Assembly (NCBI GenBank): GCA_021779415.1
Contig: JAJYAS010000036.1
Location: forward strand, 1 to 11,905
Direction of reading: 5' to 3'
Origin: Bacillota bacterium
GTDB lineage: Bacteria > Bacillota_B > Desulfitobacteriia > Desulfitobacteriales > Desulfitobacteriaceae
Length of the DNA: 11,905 nucleotides
The translations under genes were made by a program, and so were the position numbers. The first letter of the stretch is position 1; the number at the start of each line of letters is the position of its first letter. Positions 1 through 7,394 of the stretch are shown one piece after another. A model generated the notes under the pieces. It did not search any database. It saw only the letters and a list, made by a program, of their open reading frames with translations, and was not told the origin of the DNA.

Positions 1-101
1 AGCGTCAACTGCCGCAACTTATGGTGCTCTCATATAATGAATTAGTCCAAGGAGTACAAGTGCAAGCTGTAGGAATGGTGGGGATGGATCATGCGAGTTA
101 G
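1..101 (+). CDS. flhA: Flagellar export gate protein FlhA, C-terminal end (partial)
   Basis: This is the last 32 or so codons of a gene that begins before the window; complete codons start at base 3 and the TAG stop is at 99-101. The readable tail includes LPQLMVLSYNELVQGVQVQA, which matches the conserved end of FlhA, where 'VLSYNEL...VQ(S/A)VG' closes the cytoplasmic domain. FlhA is an inner-membrane component of the flagellar type III export gate, and its C-terminal domain docks chaperone-substrate complexes. The call rests on this short motif plus the flhF gene that follows directly, since flhA-flhF-flhG is a standard order in Firmicutes. The end overlaps the flhF start by 11 bases, suggesting translational coupling. 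Membrane segments lie outside the window. Confidence 0.85.
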   Translation, partial: RQLPQLMVLSYNELVQGVQVQAVGMVGMDHAS

Positions 102-1242
102 GCGCTTTGTTGGGGATAATGTGGCTGAAACCATGGGAAAAGTGAAACGAGAATTGGGTTCTGAAGCAGTTATCCTTCAGACACGTGAATTTACTGAGGG
201 TGGTTTCTTTGGTCTATTCGGCAAAATGAAGGTGGAGATCACGGCTGCCATTGAGGAGAATCCAGTGGCTGCACAAAAGATTTTGACTCCGGATTATCGT
301 GCGGAGGTCGAGAAGGTCATTGTTCCTTTAGCTAAGGCAGGGTCAGATACACCGGGGGAACTTCAAACGGAATTGAAGTCTATGCGTTTGATGCTTGAGA
401 AAATGAATAGGCAAATGGAGGGGCGTGGAGAGGAAAAAGGTGTTTGGCCACAGACGCTTCAGAGATGGGTAGCTCATTTACAAGACAGAGGGGTAAATGA
501 AGCGATGGTTAAACGTTTAATGAGTCATGTGCAACAAACTCTGTCTCCAGCGGAATGGGCCAACGATACCCAGGTATATGCTCGGCTTGAAGCGAATGTA
601 CGCCAAATCTGCGGCCAGATAGGACTGATTCAGCCAGGGCTTGATAAACCACGGATTGTGGCCTTAATCGGACCCACTGGGGTGGGAAAAACGACGACGA
701 TCGGTAAGCTGGCGGCCGGATTTAGCATTGTTGATAAACGCAAAGTGGCTTTGATAACCGCCGATACGTATCGGGTTGCGGCTGTTGAGCAACTCAAAAC
801 GTTCGGCGAAATTATCGGGGTACCGGTAGAAGTCGTCATGACGCCGTCAGGGTTGAGCGAGGCCCTTGAGTGTCATGCGGATAAAGAACTAATTTTTATT
901 GATACGGCTGGGCGAAGCCCTCATCACGAGTTACATATGTCTGAATTGCGTGCGTTTCTGGATGAAGCTCGACCCGATTTCACGATGCTGGTCATGAGCG
1001 CCACCACGCAGTCGGCGGATCAACTACGGATCTACCGACGCTTTGAAGGCTTGACAACCCATCTTATTTTCACTAAGTTGGATGAGACAGGGAGTGCAGG
1101 GTCTTTACTCAATCTCTTAGGTCAGACAACACTACCTACGGCCTATTTGACGAACGGACAAAATGTTCCGGACGACATTGAAGCTGCAACGCCGTACCGT
1201 TTAGCTCGTTATGTGTTAGGGGAGGAGATGCCCCATGCATGA
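91..1242 (+). CDS. flhF: Flagellar biosynthesis SRP-family GTPase FlhF
   Basis: FlhF is the third SRP GTPase, after Ffh and FtsY. It works at the membrane with FlhG to set where and how many flagella form. The 383-residue protein is close to the usual family length. An N-terminal basic region (about 1-120) opens with MRVRRFVGDNVAETMGKVK, typical of FlhF. A helical N domain (about 120-185) and the GTPase G domain follow. Visible GTPase motifs are the P-loop GPTGVGKT (194-201), the SRP-type DTYR (225-228), DTAGR (271-275) and the guanine-specificity motif TKLDE (328-332). No key residue is missing. The ATG at 91 lies inside the end of flhA. No strong Shine-Dalgarno stands out beyond GGAATGGTGGGGATGG at 71-86, so coupling to flhA is likely. 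The end overlaps flhG by 8 bases. Identification is secure. Confidence 0.96.
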   Translation: MRVRRFVGDNVAETMGKVKRELGSEAVILQTREFTEGGFFGLFGKMKVEITAAIEENPVAAQKILTPDYRAEVEKVIVPLAKAGSDTPGELQTELKSMRLMLEKMNRQMEGRGEEKGVWPQTLQRWVAHLQDRGVNEAMVKRLMSHVQQTLSPAEWANDTQVYARLEANVRQICGQIGLIQPGLDKPRIVALIGPTGVGKTTTIGKLAAGFSIVDKRKVALITADTYRVAAVEQLKTFGEIIGVPVEVVMTPSGLSEALECHADKELIFIDTAGRSPHHELHMSELRAFLDEARPDFTMLVMSATTQSADQLRIYRRFEGLTTHLIFTKLDETGSAGSLLNLLGQTTLPTAYLTNGQNVPDDIEAATPYRLARYVLGEEMPHA

Positions 1243-2095
1243 TCAAGCGAGTGTCTTGCGCAATTTGGCCTCGCGCGAAAAACATAAAAGTAAAATGAGA
1301 GTAATTGCCGTGACCAGTGGCAAAGGGGGAGTTGGGAAAACGAATTTTACAGTTAATCTAGCCCTAGCCCTAGCTGAATATGGACAACGGATTATTATCC
1401 TCGATGGAGACTTGGGTCTCGCTAACGTCGATATTGCCTTCGGCCTTACTGCGCGTCATACGATCGAACATTTATTATCGGGTGAAAAAACGATTGAGCA
1501 GATTCTTTTAACTGGACCGCTTGGAATTGGAATTATCCCAGGGGGGTCCGGGGTGCAAGGGCTTGCCAATTTAGAACATGATCAATTGGCAAATGTTGTA
1601 TCCAATCTCGGTCGACTAGAAAGAATGGCAGATTTATTAATTATAGATACTGGAGCGGGCCTTGGTCATACCGTAATTAATTTCTTGCAAGCATCGGACG
1701 ACATTATCATGGTGATAACACCGGAACCCACCGCGTTGACCGACGCCTATGGTTTACTGAAAACTTTGAGGAAAGAAGCGGGCGAGGTACCTATTCATAT
1801 CGTCATTAATCGAGTAAAGACCGAGGCGGACGCCTTAGCAACGTATAAGCGGTTGGAAGTTGCAGTCAGTAAATTCTTACACGGGTCACTTAATTTACTA
1901 GGGTGGGTTTATGATGACCCCCTCATGGGACGCGCTGTCATGCAGCAGGTGCCGTTGGGAATCAGTTACCCGGAAAGTTCCGCATATCGGTGCATTCAAT
2001 GGATTGCTGGTAATGTTGCAGGGATTTATCTTAGTCCACCTCGCCAAGCGGGTGGCATTCGGGGCTTTCTTAGCACCTTGCTACGTTCATTTTGA
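1235..2095 (+). CDS. flhG: Flagellar number regulator FlhG (YlxH), MinD-like ATPase
   Basis: FlhG is a ParA/MinD-type ATPase that cycles between cytoplasm and membrane, stimulates FlhF GTPase activity and controls flagellar number. The N-terminus carries DQASVLRNLA (3-12), matching the DQAxxLR activator helix through which FlhG is known to act on FlhF. The deviant Walker A KGGVGKT is at 30-36, with both signature lysines (K30, K35). The switch region LDGDLGLANVD is around 56-66, and the Walker B-like IIDTGAG is at 136-142. The last residues, IRGFLSTLLRSF, form a plausible amphipathic membrane-targeting helix as in MinD. Length 286 is normal. The ATG at 1235 has GGAGGAG at 1221-1227, placed inside flhF, so the pair is translationally coupled by an 8-base overlap. 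B. subtilis has the same flhF-flhG order. Confidence 0.95.
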   Translation: MHDQASVLRNLASREKHKSKMRVIAVTSGKGGVGKTNFTVNLALALAEYGQRIIILDGDLGLANVDIAFGLTARHTIEHLLSGEKTIEQILLTGPLGIGIIPGGSGVQGLANLEHDQLANVVSNLGRLERMADLLIIDTGAGLGHTVINFLQASDDIIMVITPEPTALTDAYGLLKTLRKEAGEVPIHIVINRVKTEADALATYKRLEVAVSKFLHGSLNLLGWVYDDPLMGRAVMQQVPLGISYPESSAYRCIQWIAGNVAGIYLSPPRQAGGIRGFLSTLLRSF

Positions 2096-2132
2096 ACTAT
2101 ATTCTAATAGTATTGCCCATATTCTTCTTCGA

Positions 2133-2140
2133 AAGGGGGG
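2133..2140 (+). promoter_or_regulatory. Ribosome binding site deciding a TTG start for the PilZ gene
   Basis: AAGGGGGG abuts the in-frame ATG at 2141 with no spacing, which is too close for initiation. The in-frame TTG at 2147 lies six bases further on, which is the usual distance. The true start is therefore probably TTG at 2147. This is inference from spacing only. Confidence 0.55.
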
Positions 2141-2146
2141 ATGAAT

Positions 2147-2791
2147 TTGTCGTATAAGAAGAAGCTTTCACCGGGACTATCCGTTGAACTCACAGTAATG
2201 GAAGGCGAGTATACAGGACACTATCGGACACGAATTGAGGAAGTTGGGGAGAGGCTTCTTGCTGTGGGGGCGTTGTTTGATAAGGGCGAGGTGGTCCCTC
2301 TGCGTGAAGGGACGAAGGTGAAAATAACCTTTTGGGATGAAGTGTCTGCTTATGCTTTCGAGGCTAAGATTATGCAACGGATAGCGGTTCCGGTCTCACT
2401 GTTTGTCTTAGAGTTGCCGGATTCAATATCCAAAGTCCAACGCCGTAACTTTGTTCGAGTCCCTGCCTTTTACCCTATTACGTTCCGGAATGTGACTCGT
2501 GAAGGACTCAGTGATCTCTACAAAGGGACGATGCTTGATTTAAGTGGCGGGGGAATGCGCTTTTCAACGAAGGAACGTGTGGAAAATAAATCGTTACTCT
2601 ATGTTCAGTTAACGCTGCCCATCGGAGAGATTCAGTCTCCAGTCCGTGTGTGCCGAGCTGAACAGATAGAGGATAGCAACCGGTACAGCGTTTCGGTAGA
2701 ATTTCATGAGATCTCGGAACGGGAGAGAGACCGAATCATACGCTGCGTCTTTGATATTCAAAGGGAGATGCGTAAGAAAGGATTGGTTTAA
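2147..2791 (+). CDS. PilZ-domain flagellar brake-type protein (YcgR/YpfA-like)
   Basis: This is a two-domain c-di-GMP effector. The N-terminal half (about 1-95) resembles the YcgR-type N-terminal beta-barrel. The C-terminal half is a PilZ domain containing the ligand-binding signature: an arginine-rich QRRNFVRVP segment (the RxxxR pair is encoded at 2444-2458) and DLSGGGMRF (encoded from 2537), which fits the D/NxSxxG motif. Members of this family, such as E. coli YcgR and B. subtilis YpfA/MotI, slow the flagellar motor when c-di-GMP rises. This protein likely does the same, judging by family and location. An ATG at 2141 is in frame, but ribosome-site spacing favours TTG 2147, giving 214 residues. 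The gene follows flhG after a 45- to 51-base gap and precedes cheC by 3 bases. It lacks any catalytic domain. Confidence 0.88.
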   Translation: MSYKKKLSPGLSVELTVMEGEYTGHYRTRIEEVGERLLAVGALFDKGEVVPLREGTKVKITFWDEVSAYAFEAKIMQRIAVPVSLFVLELPDSISKVQRRNFVRVPAFYPITFRNVTREGLSDLYKGTMLDLSGGGMRFSTKERVENKSLLYVQLTLPIGEIQSPVRVCRAEQIEDSNRYSVSVEFHEISERERDRIIRCVFDIQREMRKKGLV

Positions 2792-2794
2792 AAC

Positions 2795-3391
2795 ATGGAG
2801 ATTACTCAAATCCAACTGGATGCCTTGCGTGAAATAGGAAACATTGGTTCGGGACATGCCGCTACGGCCTTGTCTACTTTACTCCAGCGTCGCATTGAAA
2901 TGTCGGTACCGGAAGTTTGGGCGATCCCTTTTGAACAAGTCAGCGCCCTTGTGGGTCAACTTGATACACCTCAGGCAGTCATCTATGTAAAAGTTGAAGG
3001 TTCAGCCCCTGGAAAGGCAGTTTTCTTCTTTCCTGTGGAGAGTGCTGAAATCATAGTGCAGGCTTTATTTGGTTCGAATGATCCGATGGATATCTATGCG
3101 GATGAGATGACCCAATCCGCTTTGCGGGAGATCGGGAATATTTTGGTGAGCTCCTTTCTTATTGCCTTAACTCAATTCTCCGGGATTCCTTTGCAACCTT
3201 CCGTGCCTGCTTTAGCAGTGGATATGATTGGTGCAAGTTTGGATGCAATCTTCCTTGAGGAGGGTGTGCTTGATGACACAGTATTATTTATTGACACACA
3301 ACTTTCTGGAATACCGAAGATTGAAGGGCAATTTATGTTTTTGCCGGACGATGGGTCATTGAAAAAATTGTTGGGAGCTATGGGATTATGA
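2795..3391 (+). CDS. cheC: Chemotaxis protein CheC, CheY-P phosphatase
   Basis: CheC removes phosphate from CheY-P and, with CheD, forms part of the B. subtilis-type adaptation system. The 198-residue protein has the internal pseudo-symmetry of the family, with two phosphatase helices. The first is LDALREIGNIGSGHA (catalytic E13 and N16) and the second is QSALREIGNILVSS (E112 and N115). Both sites keep the E-x2-N pair, so this is a two-site CheC rather than the single-site CheX. The first site has the preceding Asp (D9), while the second has Ser (S108), which is common in CheC. The ATG at 2795 has only an AAAGGA (2777-2782) with long spacing, so coupling to the upstream PilZ gene is likely. 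Its stop overlaps the cheD start as ATGA. Confidence 0.94.
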   Translation: MEITQIQLDALREIGNIGSGHAATALSTLLQRRIEMSVPEVWAIPFEQVSALVGQLDTPQAVIYVKVEGSAPGKAVFFFPVESAEIIVQALFGSNDPMDIYADEMTQSALREIGNILVSSFLIALTQFSGIPLQPSVPALAVDMIGASLDAIFLEEGVLDDTVLFIDTQLSGIPKIEGQFMFLPDDGSLKKLLGAMGL

Positions 3392-3870
3392 GTAATGTAA
3401 TCAGTGTTGGGATGGCTGATTTCAAGACGGCAAAAACTCCCGACATTTTATTAACGGCTGGACTAGGATCTTGCATCGGAATTTGCATTCATGATCCGAT
3501 TCTAAAAGTGGGTGGAATGGCTCACATTATGCTACCCACCGCTAGTGGGAATATGGGGGGGAATCCGGCGAAATACGCGGATACCGCCATCGACTTATTA
3601 CTTAAAGAGATTTCGGGTATGGGGGCCAATTTCTCCCGTTTAAAGGCTAAAATGGCAGGTGGAGCTCAAATGTTTTCATTCCCTGGAAAGCCACCTGTTC
3701 TTAAGATCGGAGAGCGTAATGCTGAGGCAGTGGAGCTAGAACTGAAGAAGAATGGAATTCCTCTACTTATTGCGGATGTGGGGGGGAGTTTCGGGCGTAC
3801 GATTCACTTTGATGTGGGAACTGGGCAACTACATATTCGAACGATTAATCAAGGCGAAAAGGTGATTTGA
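3388..3870 (+). CDS. cheD: Chemoreceptor glutamine deamidase CheD
   Basis: CheD deamidates specific glutamines of methyl-accepting chemotaxis receptors and binds CheC, raising its phosphatase activity. The 160-residue protein shows the family core LLTAGLGSCIGICIHDP followed by GGMAHIMLP. The catalytic cysteine is C29 and the histidine H46, with T23 in the position of the conserved threonine. The spacing matches the Cys/His/Thr arrangement known for Thermotoga CheD, shifted by two residues. The later GGAQMFSFP and IGERNAEAVELELKK segments are also typical. The start overlaps the cheC stop in an ATGA junction, and the TGA stop overlaps the next start in TGATG, so cheC, cheD and the next gene are almost certainly co-translated. 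Length is standard and no motif is degraded. Confidence 0.95.
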   Translation: MSNVISVGMADFKTAKTPDILLTAGLGSCIGICIHDPILKVGGMAHIMLPTASGNMGGNPAKYADTAIDLLLKEISGMGANFSRLKAKMAGGAQMFSFPGKPPVLKIGERNAEAVELELKKNGIPLLIADVGGSFGRTIHFDVGTGQLHIRTINQGEKVI

Positions 3871-4232
3871 TGAGAGTTTGGGCCTTTCGGCTCTCCTTAG
3901 GTACAACATTAATTGTTGTTGTGTTGAGCTGGAGCAATGCGGTGAAACTGTTTGAATTAGTTGTTCGGGCCGGTGTGTCCTTTGGGGTTATGTTTCTTTT
4001 ATTGGCAGGAATCTTGAGCTTGTTTGAAAAAACTGCACTTCCTACCACTCGGAAGGATGCGTCAGTTTCTGGGCGGGGTGGTATTATTGACTTCTCTGTT
4101 GGCGAGGAAGACAACCTAGCGCCACAGGCAACGGATGCTGGTTTTCCTGGACAGGTTGATCCGAGTTTAGGTAATGGCATTCTGGATGGTGAGCAACAGG
4201 CAGAAATTGTGCGTCGTATGGGTTGGGGATAA
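3870..4232 (+). CDS. Small membrane protein of unknown function between cheD and sigD
   Basis: I do not recognise this 120-residue protein. The N-terminal half has two hydrophobic stretches: LSLGTTLIVVVLSW (roughly residues 8-21) and VSFGVMFLLLAGILSLF (roughly 36-52). They are joined by a short polar linker, which suggests a two-helix membrane hairpin. The remainder is soluble, acidic and probably disordered (GEEDNLAP region). It ends in a short helix-like segment, ILDGEQQAEIVRRMGWG, that may be a conserved interaction tail. The ATG at 3870 is chosen over an in-frame TTG at 3867 because AAGGTGA at 3859-3865 gives better spacing and the TGATG overlap is typical. B. subtilis has the membrane protein SwrB beside sigD, but on the other side and with one helix; I see no basis to equate them. 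Position implies a flagellar or sigma-D-related role. Confidence 0.75.
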   Translation: MRVWAFRLSLGTTLIVVVLSWSNAVKLFELVVRAGVSFGVMFLLLAGILSLFEKTALPTTRKDASVSGRGGIIDFSVGEEDNLAPQATDAGFPGQVDPSLGNGILDGEQQAEIVRRMGWG

Positions 4233-4250
4233 ATTCGGAGGTGAGTAAGC

Positions 4251-5003
4251 TTGGTACCGAACGCCTATGGAGCTGCCGCGCGTGGACCGTGGAAACCAGA
4301 ACTGATAGAACAATACTTGCCTTTGGTTAAACGCATTGCGGGTCGTCTAGCAATGTCCCTCCCGTCTCATGTTGAGGAGGATGATATCATTGGCTATGGT
4401 GTCTTTGGATTGCTCGATGCCATGGAACGGTTTGAAGCTGCTCGGGGCTGGAAATTTGAAACGTACGCCTCGATACGTATTCGCGGGGCTATGATTGACG
4501 GACTCCGGATTATGGATTGGGTTCCTCATTCCGCAAGGCAGAAGGTGAAACGGGTTCAAGATGGCTTTGTTGAGTTGGAGTCCCGGCTAGGACGTGCGGC
4601 CACAGTGGAAGAAGTGGCTGAGTTGCTTAAGGTAGAGGTGAAGGAAATCGAAGGGGTTTTAGCCCAAGCTCAAATCTTAACCTTGACTTCTTTTGATGAG
4701 ACGACGATAGATCAAGAGGGAGACGGTAGTGGTACACCACTCAATTTGCTTCGGGATACCGAAGCCCAAGAAGCGTTTCAAGAGGTAGAGAAAGAAGAAC
4801 AGAAACAGATTTTGGCAGAAGCGGTAGAAAAATTACCCGAGAAAGAGAAGTTAGTGATTGCACTTTATTATCAAGAGGAACTGACTCTAAAAGAGATTGC
4901 GGCGGTTTTAAAGCTTTCTGAATCTAGGATTTCTCAACTGCATTCTCAAGCAATTTTGCGCTTAAGGGGAAGGCTTAGCCGGCAGAAGAAGAACTTACTG
5001 TAG
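4251..5003 (+). CDS. sigD: Flagellar RNA polymerase sigma factor SigD/FliA (sigma-28 family)
   Basis: This is the sigma factor that directs late flagellar and chemotaxis transcription. The 250 residues contain region 2 (about 17-90), with IEQYLPLVKRIAGRLA and the FliA-typical FETYASIRIRGAMIDGLR. DWVPHSARQK marks the region 2/3 boundary, region 3 covers about 95-165, and region 4 (about 183-245) carries the helix-turn-helix LTLKEIAAVLKLSESRISQL. Length and motifs match FliA/SigD/WhiG. The start is TTG at 4251, with an excellent GGAGGTGAG at 4237-4245 five bases away; no ATG fits. It follows the small membrane protein by 18 bases. No FlgM anti-sigma factor is in this window. It is followed by a hairpin and a promoter-like element of its own specificity. 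WhiG-type sporulation sigma factors are related, but the flagellar context makes SigD clear. Confidence 0.95.
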   Translation: MVPNAYGAAARGPWKPELIEQYLPLVKRIAGRLAMSLPSHVEEDDIIGYGVFGLLDAMERFEAARGWKFETYASIRIRGAMIDGLRIMDWVPHSARQKVKRVQDGFVELESRLGRAATVEEVAELLKVEVKEIEGVLAQAQILTLTSFDETTIDQEGDGSGTPLNLLRDTEAQEAFQEVEKEEQKQILAEAVEKLPEKEKLVIALYYQEELTLKEIAAVLKLSESRISQLHSQAILRLRGRLSRQKKNLL

Positions 5004-5012
5004 AAAATAATC

Positions 5013-5036
5013 ATCCTAATGTTTTATTAGGATTTT
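5013..5036 (+). terminator. Small hairpin with short T run after sigD
   Basis: ATCCTAAT (5013-5020) and ATTAGGAT (5026-5033) pair perfectly around the five-base loop GTTTT and are followed by TTT. The eight-base stem is AT-rich and the T run is short, so it would be a weak or partial terminator at best. It could lower read-through from sigD into fliK. It also overlaps the candidate sigma-D promoter. Confidence 0.35.
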
Positions 5037-5044
5037 GTCGATAT
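5017..5044 (+). promoter_or_regulatory. Candidate sigma-D (sigma-28) promoter upstream of fliK
   Basis: TAAT (5017-5020), a 16-base spacer and GTCGATAT (5037-5044) resemble the sigma-D consensus TAAA-N15-GCCGATAT: 7 of 8 in the -10 and 3 of 4 in the -35. It lies 14 bases after the sigD stop and 34 bases before the fliK start. This is read by eye; the -35 falls within the hairpin. It would let SigD drive the hook and rod genes directly. Confidence 0.4.
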
Positions 5045-5078
5045 ACTTCATAGAAGTTTAAGTAGGAGGTGACGGCAG

Positions 5079-6764
5079 TTGGCAGGTATTAATGTCCTTT
5101 CGGATACTCTTAAGGTTGGTAGCAAACTGGAGAAAACGCCAACCTCAAAGGGAAAAGACGTGTCAGACAGCCCTGAAACTGCTGCGACAGGATTTGCAGC
5201 GGTGCTTAGTGGCTCCATAAATCTAAACGCAGATCCGAAAGGGCAGAACTCTAAAGCGGGACAAGATTCGGAAAAAAAGCAGAGTACCGTTGAATCCGTA
5301 AAAAGCACCCAGAACCCGAATGGATCGGAAAGTATGCTTGGATATGGTATTTTTGCGCTTCCATTTCTTGCTCAGATGCTTCAGAGTGATCTTCCGGCAG
5401 GCAAGGAGGCCAATTCCGGAAACGATGTGAGCCAGGGAACTGGGGGTTTAGCAACCGCTAATGCATCATTGACTAATGCGCCGATTGTTTCGGTCAGTAA
5501 TCTTGAATTAGCCATGTTGAAGCTATTTTCTCTGGCATCAGATGAGGGGGCAGCGCAGTCAGGGATGACCACGCCTAAACCTCAAGGGGATAACCCCGCA
5601 ATCACGGAGTTGGATAAATATAAACAGGTTATAGCAGATCTTTTAGTTGAACTTTCTGGAGGGATTACAGACCCTTCTCTAAAGGGAAACCCATCAAGTT
5701 CAGATAACGCTGGAACGAAAAATCTTAGTCAGGATATTGCGAAGATCGTACAGGGCTGGATGACGGTGACGGACGACGTTGTTGAAAATGGTTCAGTAAC
5801 GAGTGGTAATATTACGGATGGTCAAGTTCAAGTAAAGGGAGAAGGAGCGGTAGCCCAAGCACTCCATGGGGGAGGTGCAACGATGGCGAACTTGGTTAAC
5901 TCATCGTTTAATAAGGCCTTTTCTTTGCTGGCAGCTATTTATCCTATACTAAGCCAAGGGAGCAAAGATGCAAAAGCGCCTCAGGTAGTGACTGGAACAA
6001 TTGACGCCGAGGGCGGAGTTATCAATCCCGCTGCTAACGGAAGTTTAGAAATAATCGTAAATAAGTCGGAGAAAAGAGGAAATGACTTAGAACCAGTCGC
6101 TACGCCAGCGAAAGATACAGCTTTTGTTACAAACGCCCCACAGAAATCAGACGGAATGGTCTTCTCAGAAAATAAAACTCTGAAAATTGTTCAGGGAACT
6201 TACAAAGAAGAAGTTCAAAAGGGAGACAGCGCGCAATCCTCTGAACCTGTAGGAGTGAAAGATGTGCAAAATCAGAATTCAAGCGTAGGCGTTGGGCTTG
6301 CAAGCAACATTTTAGCGACAAACGTTGCCGATGGGAAAACAGTCGCGGTTCCAGTATGGGAACAGGTCTCGACAGTATTGCGCGAGCAGGTCATGAACAA
6401 ATCCCAGGATTTGAAGCAATTGGATATTCAGCTCCATCCTGCAGATTTAGGGAAAATCCAAATTGACGTGCGTTGGGAGAATGGTCAGGTTCATTTACAG
6501 GTTCAAGCTTCACAAGCTGCGACTGGTCAACTCCTACAAGATCACCTCTCAGATTTGCGCCAAGCACTTTCGCACCAAGGGGTAAACTGTGGTATGTTAC
6601 AAATGGGGCAGGGCGGAGAACGCCAACAAAATCCTCACGGAGATGAGTCGCGAAGGACGTTTAATCAAAACACACACCTTAACGAGGATGAGGATCTTAT
6701 CCCAGTCACTAACCCCCTCTCACTTGGACGGGATGAGATCAACCAGATTAATGTCACGGCATAG
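5079..6764 (+). CDS. fliK: Flagellar hook-length control protein FliK
   Basis: FliK is the secreted molecular ruler that measures the growing hook and switches export specificity through FlhB. The first 420 or so residues are low-complexity, rich in Ser, Gly, Asn, Lys and Gln, as expected of a disordered ruler. The conserved C-terminal Flg_hook domain runs from about 425 to 510. It contains [18 protein letters not shown] (LHPADLG at 452-458), followed by [20 protein letters not shown]. The tail after 510 is polar and acidic. The length of 561 is on the long side for the family, consistent with a variable ruler segment. The start is TTG at 5079 with TAGGAGGTGA at 5063-5072. The TAG stop is embedded in the flgD ribosome site. 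Family assignment rests on the C-terminal domain and the flgD-flgE neighbours. Confidence 0.92.
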   Translation: MAGINVLSDTLKVGSKLEKTPTSKGKDVSDSPETAATGFAAVLSGSINLNADPKGQNSKAGQDSEKKQSTVESVKSTQNPNGSESMLGYGIFALPFLAQMLQSDLPAGKEANSGNDVSQGTGGLATANASLTNAPIVSVSNLELAMLKLFSLASDEGAAQSGMTTPKPQGDNPAITELDKYKQVIADLLVELSGGITDPSLKGNPSSSDNAGTKNLSQDIAKIVQGWMTVTDDVVENGSVTSGNITDGQVQVKGEGAVAQALHGGGATMANLVNSSFNKAFSLLAAIYPILSQGSKDAKAPQVVTGTIDAEGGVINPAANGSLEIIVNKSEKRGNDLEPVATPAKDTAFVTNAPQKSDGMVFSENKTLKIVQGTYKEEVQKGDSAQSSEPVGVKDVQNQNSSVGVGLASNILATNVADGKTVAVPVWEQVSTVLREQVMNKSQDLKQLDIQLHPADLGKIQIDVRWENGQVHLQVQASQAATGQLLQDHLSDLRQALSHQGVNCGMLQMGQGGERQQNPHGDESRRTFNQNTHLNEDEDLIPVTNPLSLGRDEINQINVTA

Positions 6765-6772
6765 GAGGAAAT

Positions 6773-7339
6773 ATGAGTAACACAGTTAGTGGGACAAGTT
6801 CCACGCCCCCTTCTTCCAGTACGACAGGTACGGCTAAGGTGACCGATAATACTTCACTTGGAAAAGATGACTTTCTCAAGCTATTAGTTGCGCAAATGCA
6901 AAATCAAGATCCCATGAATCCAACGGATAGCACAGCATCCATCGCGCAGATGGCTCAGTTCAGTTCTTTAGAGCAAATGACTAACATTTCTACCTCCATG
7001 GACACATTGAATACAAACATGACTAATTATTTTCAACAATCATCACTCACCCAAGGGGCAGCTTTAATCGGAAAATCGGTGAGCGGGGTAGATACAGATG
7101 GTAAGACCACAATTGAAGGTACAGTTGAAGCCGTGAAGTGGCTTGACGGCGATCCCAAGCTGCAGATTCTCAAAGCGGACGGAACTACTGTGGATTTGGA
7201 GATGGGTCTGATTACACTGGTGCAGGATCCACAAACTGCTGCAACAACCACAACGACAACCCCCACTGGAACCACAAGCGGGAGCACGGATACGACAGGC
7301 ACTACAAGTGGAACGGTACCAGGAACTACCTCAAACTAA
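6773..7339 (+). CDS. flgD: Flagellar hook-capping (scaffold) protein FlgD
   Basis: FlgD sits at the tip of the growing hook and promotes polymerisation of FlgE. The signature N-terminal segment [20 protein letters not shown] (29-48) is followed by [20 protein letters not shown], both diagnostic for FlgD. A beta-rich region at about 92-152 ([19 protein letters not shown] onward) resembles the partial Tudor/Ig-like module of Gram-positive FlgD. The last 34 residues (155-188) are almost entirely Thr, Ser, Gly and Pro, an odd low-complexity tail. At 188 residues it is shorter than the enterobacterial protein but in the Gram-positive range. The ATG at 6773 has TAGGAGGAA at 6762-6770, sharing the fliK stop codon. 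The gene stands between fliK and flgE as in most hook clusters. Confidence 0.94.
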   Translation: MSNTVSGTSSTPPSSSTTGTAKVTDNTSLGKDDFLKLLVAQMQNQDPMNPTDSTASIAQMAQFSSLEQMTNISTSMDTLNTNMTNYFQQSSLTQGAALIGKSVSGVDTDGKTTIEGTVEAVKWLDGDPKLQILKADGTTVDLEMGLITLVQDPQTAATTTTTTPTGTTSGSTDTTGTTSGTVPGTTSN

Positions 7340-7353
7340 GCAAATCTTAAAGG

Positions 7354-7394
7354 GCTTTTATTGACCTAAATGAAGATAAAAGCTAAATATTAGC
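7354..7394 (+). repeat. Two overlapping inverted repeats between flgD and flgE
   Basis: GCTTTTAT (7354-7361) pairs with ATAAAAGC (7376-7383) around a 14-base loop. GCTAA (7382-7386) pairs with TTAGC (7390-7394) around three bases. The two hairpins share bases 7382-7383 and cannot both form fully. No T tract follows either, so they are not ordinary terminators. They could be an mRNA processing or stability element in the flgE leader. The function is unknown. Confidence 0.35.

Noticed and set aside
2093..2122. TGAA plus GCCCATAT as a sigma-D promoter before the PilZ gene
   Set aside because: The -10 is close to consensus, but the spacer is 18 bases and the -35 is poor; too weak to list as a feature.
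1911..2144. Overlapping 77-codon open frame at the end of flhG
   Set aside because: It lies in another frame within the clear MinD-like gene, and its product has no recognisable pattern; it is a shadow frame.
3845..4180. Minus-strand 111-codon open frame opposite the small membrane protein
   Set aside because: All other genes run on the + strand, and the + frame is overlapped and coupled to cheD with a good ribosome site, so the minus frame is probably a shadow.
6842..6849. ACCGATAA resembling a sigma-D -10 box
   Set aside because: It lies inside the flgD coding region, and the bases about 15 upstream do not resemble TAAA; likely chance codons (Thr-Asp-Asn).
7033..7302. Minus-strand 89-codon open frame opposite flgD
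   Set aside because: Its Val-rich product is simply the complement of the Thr-rich flgD tail; there is no ribosome site or recognisable motif.
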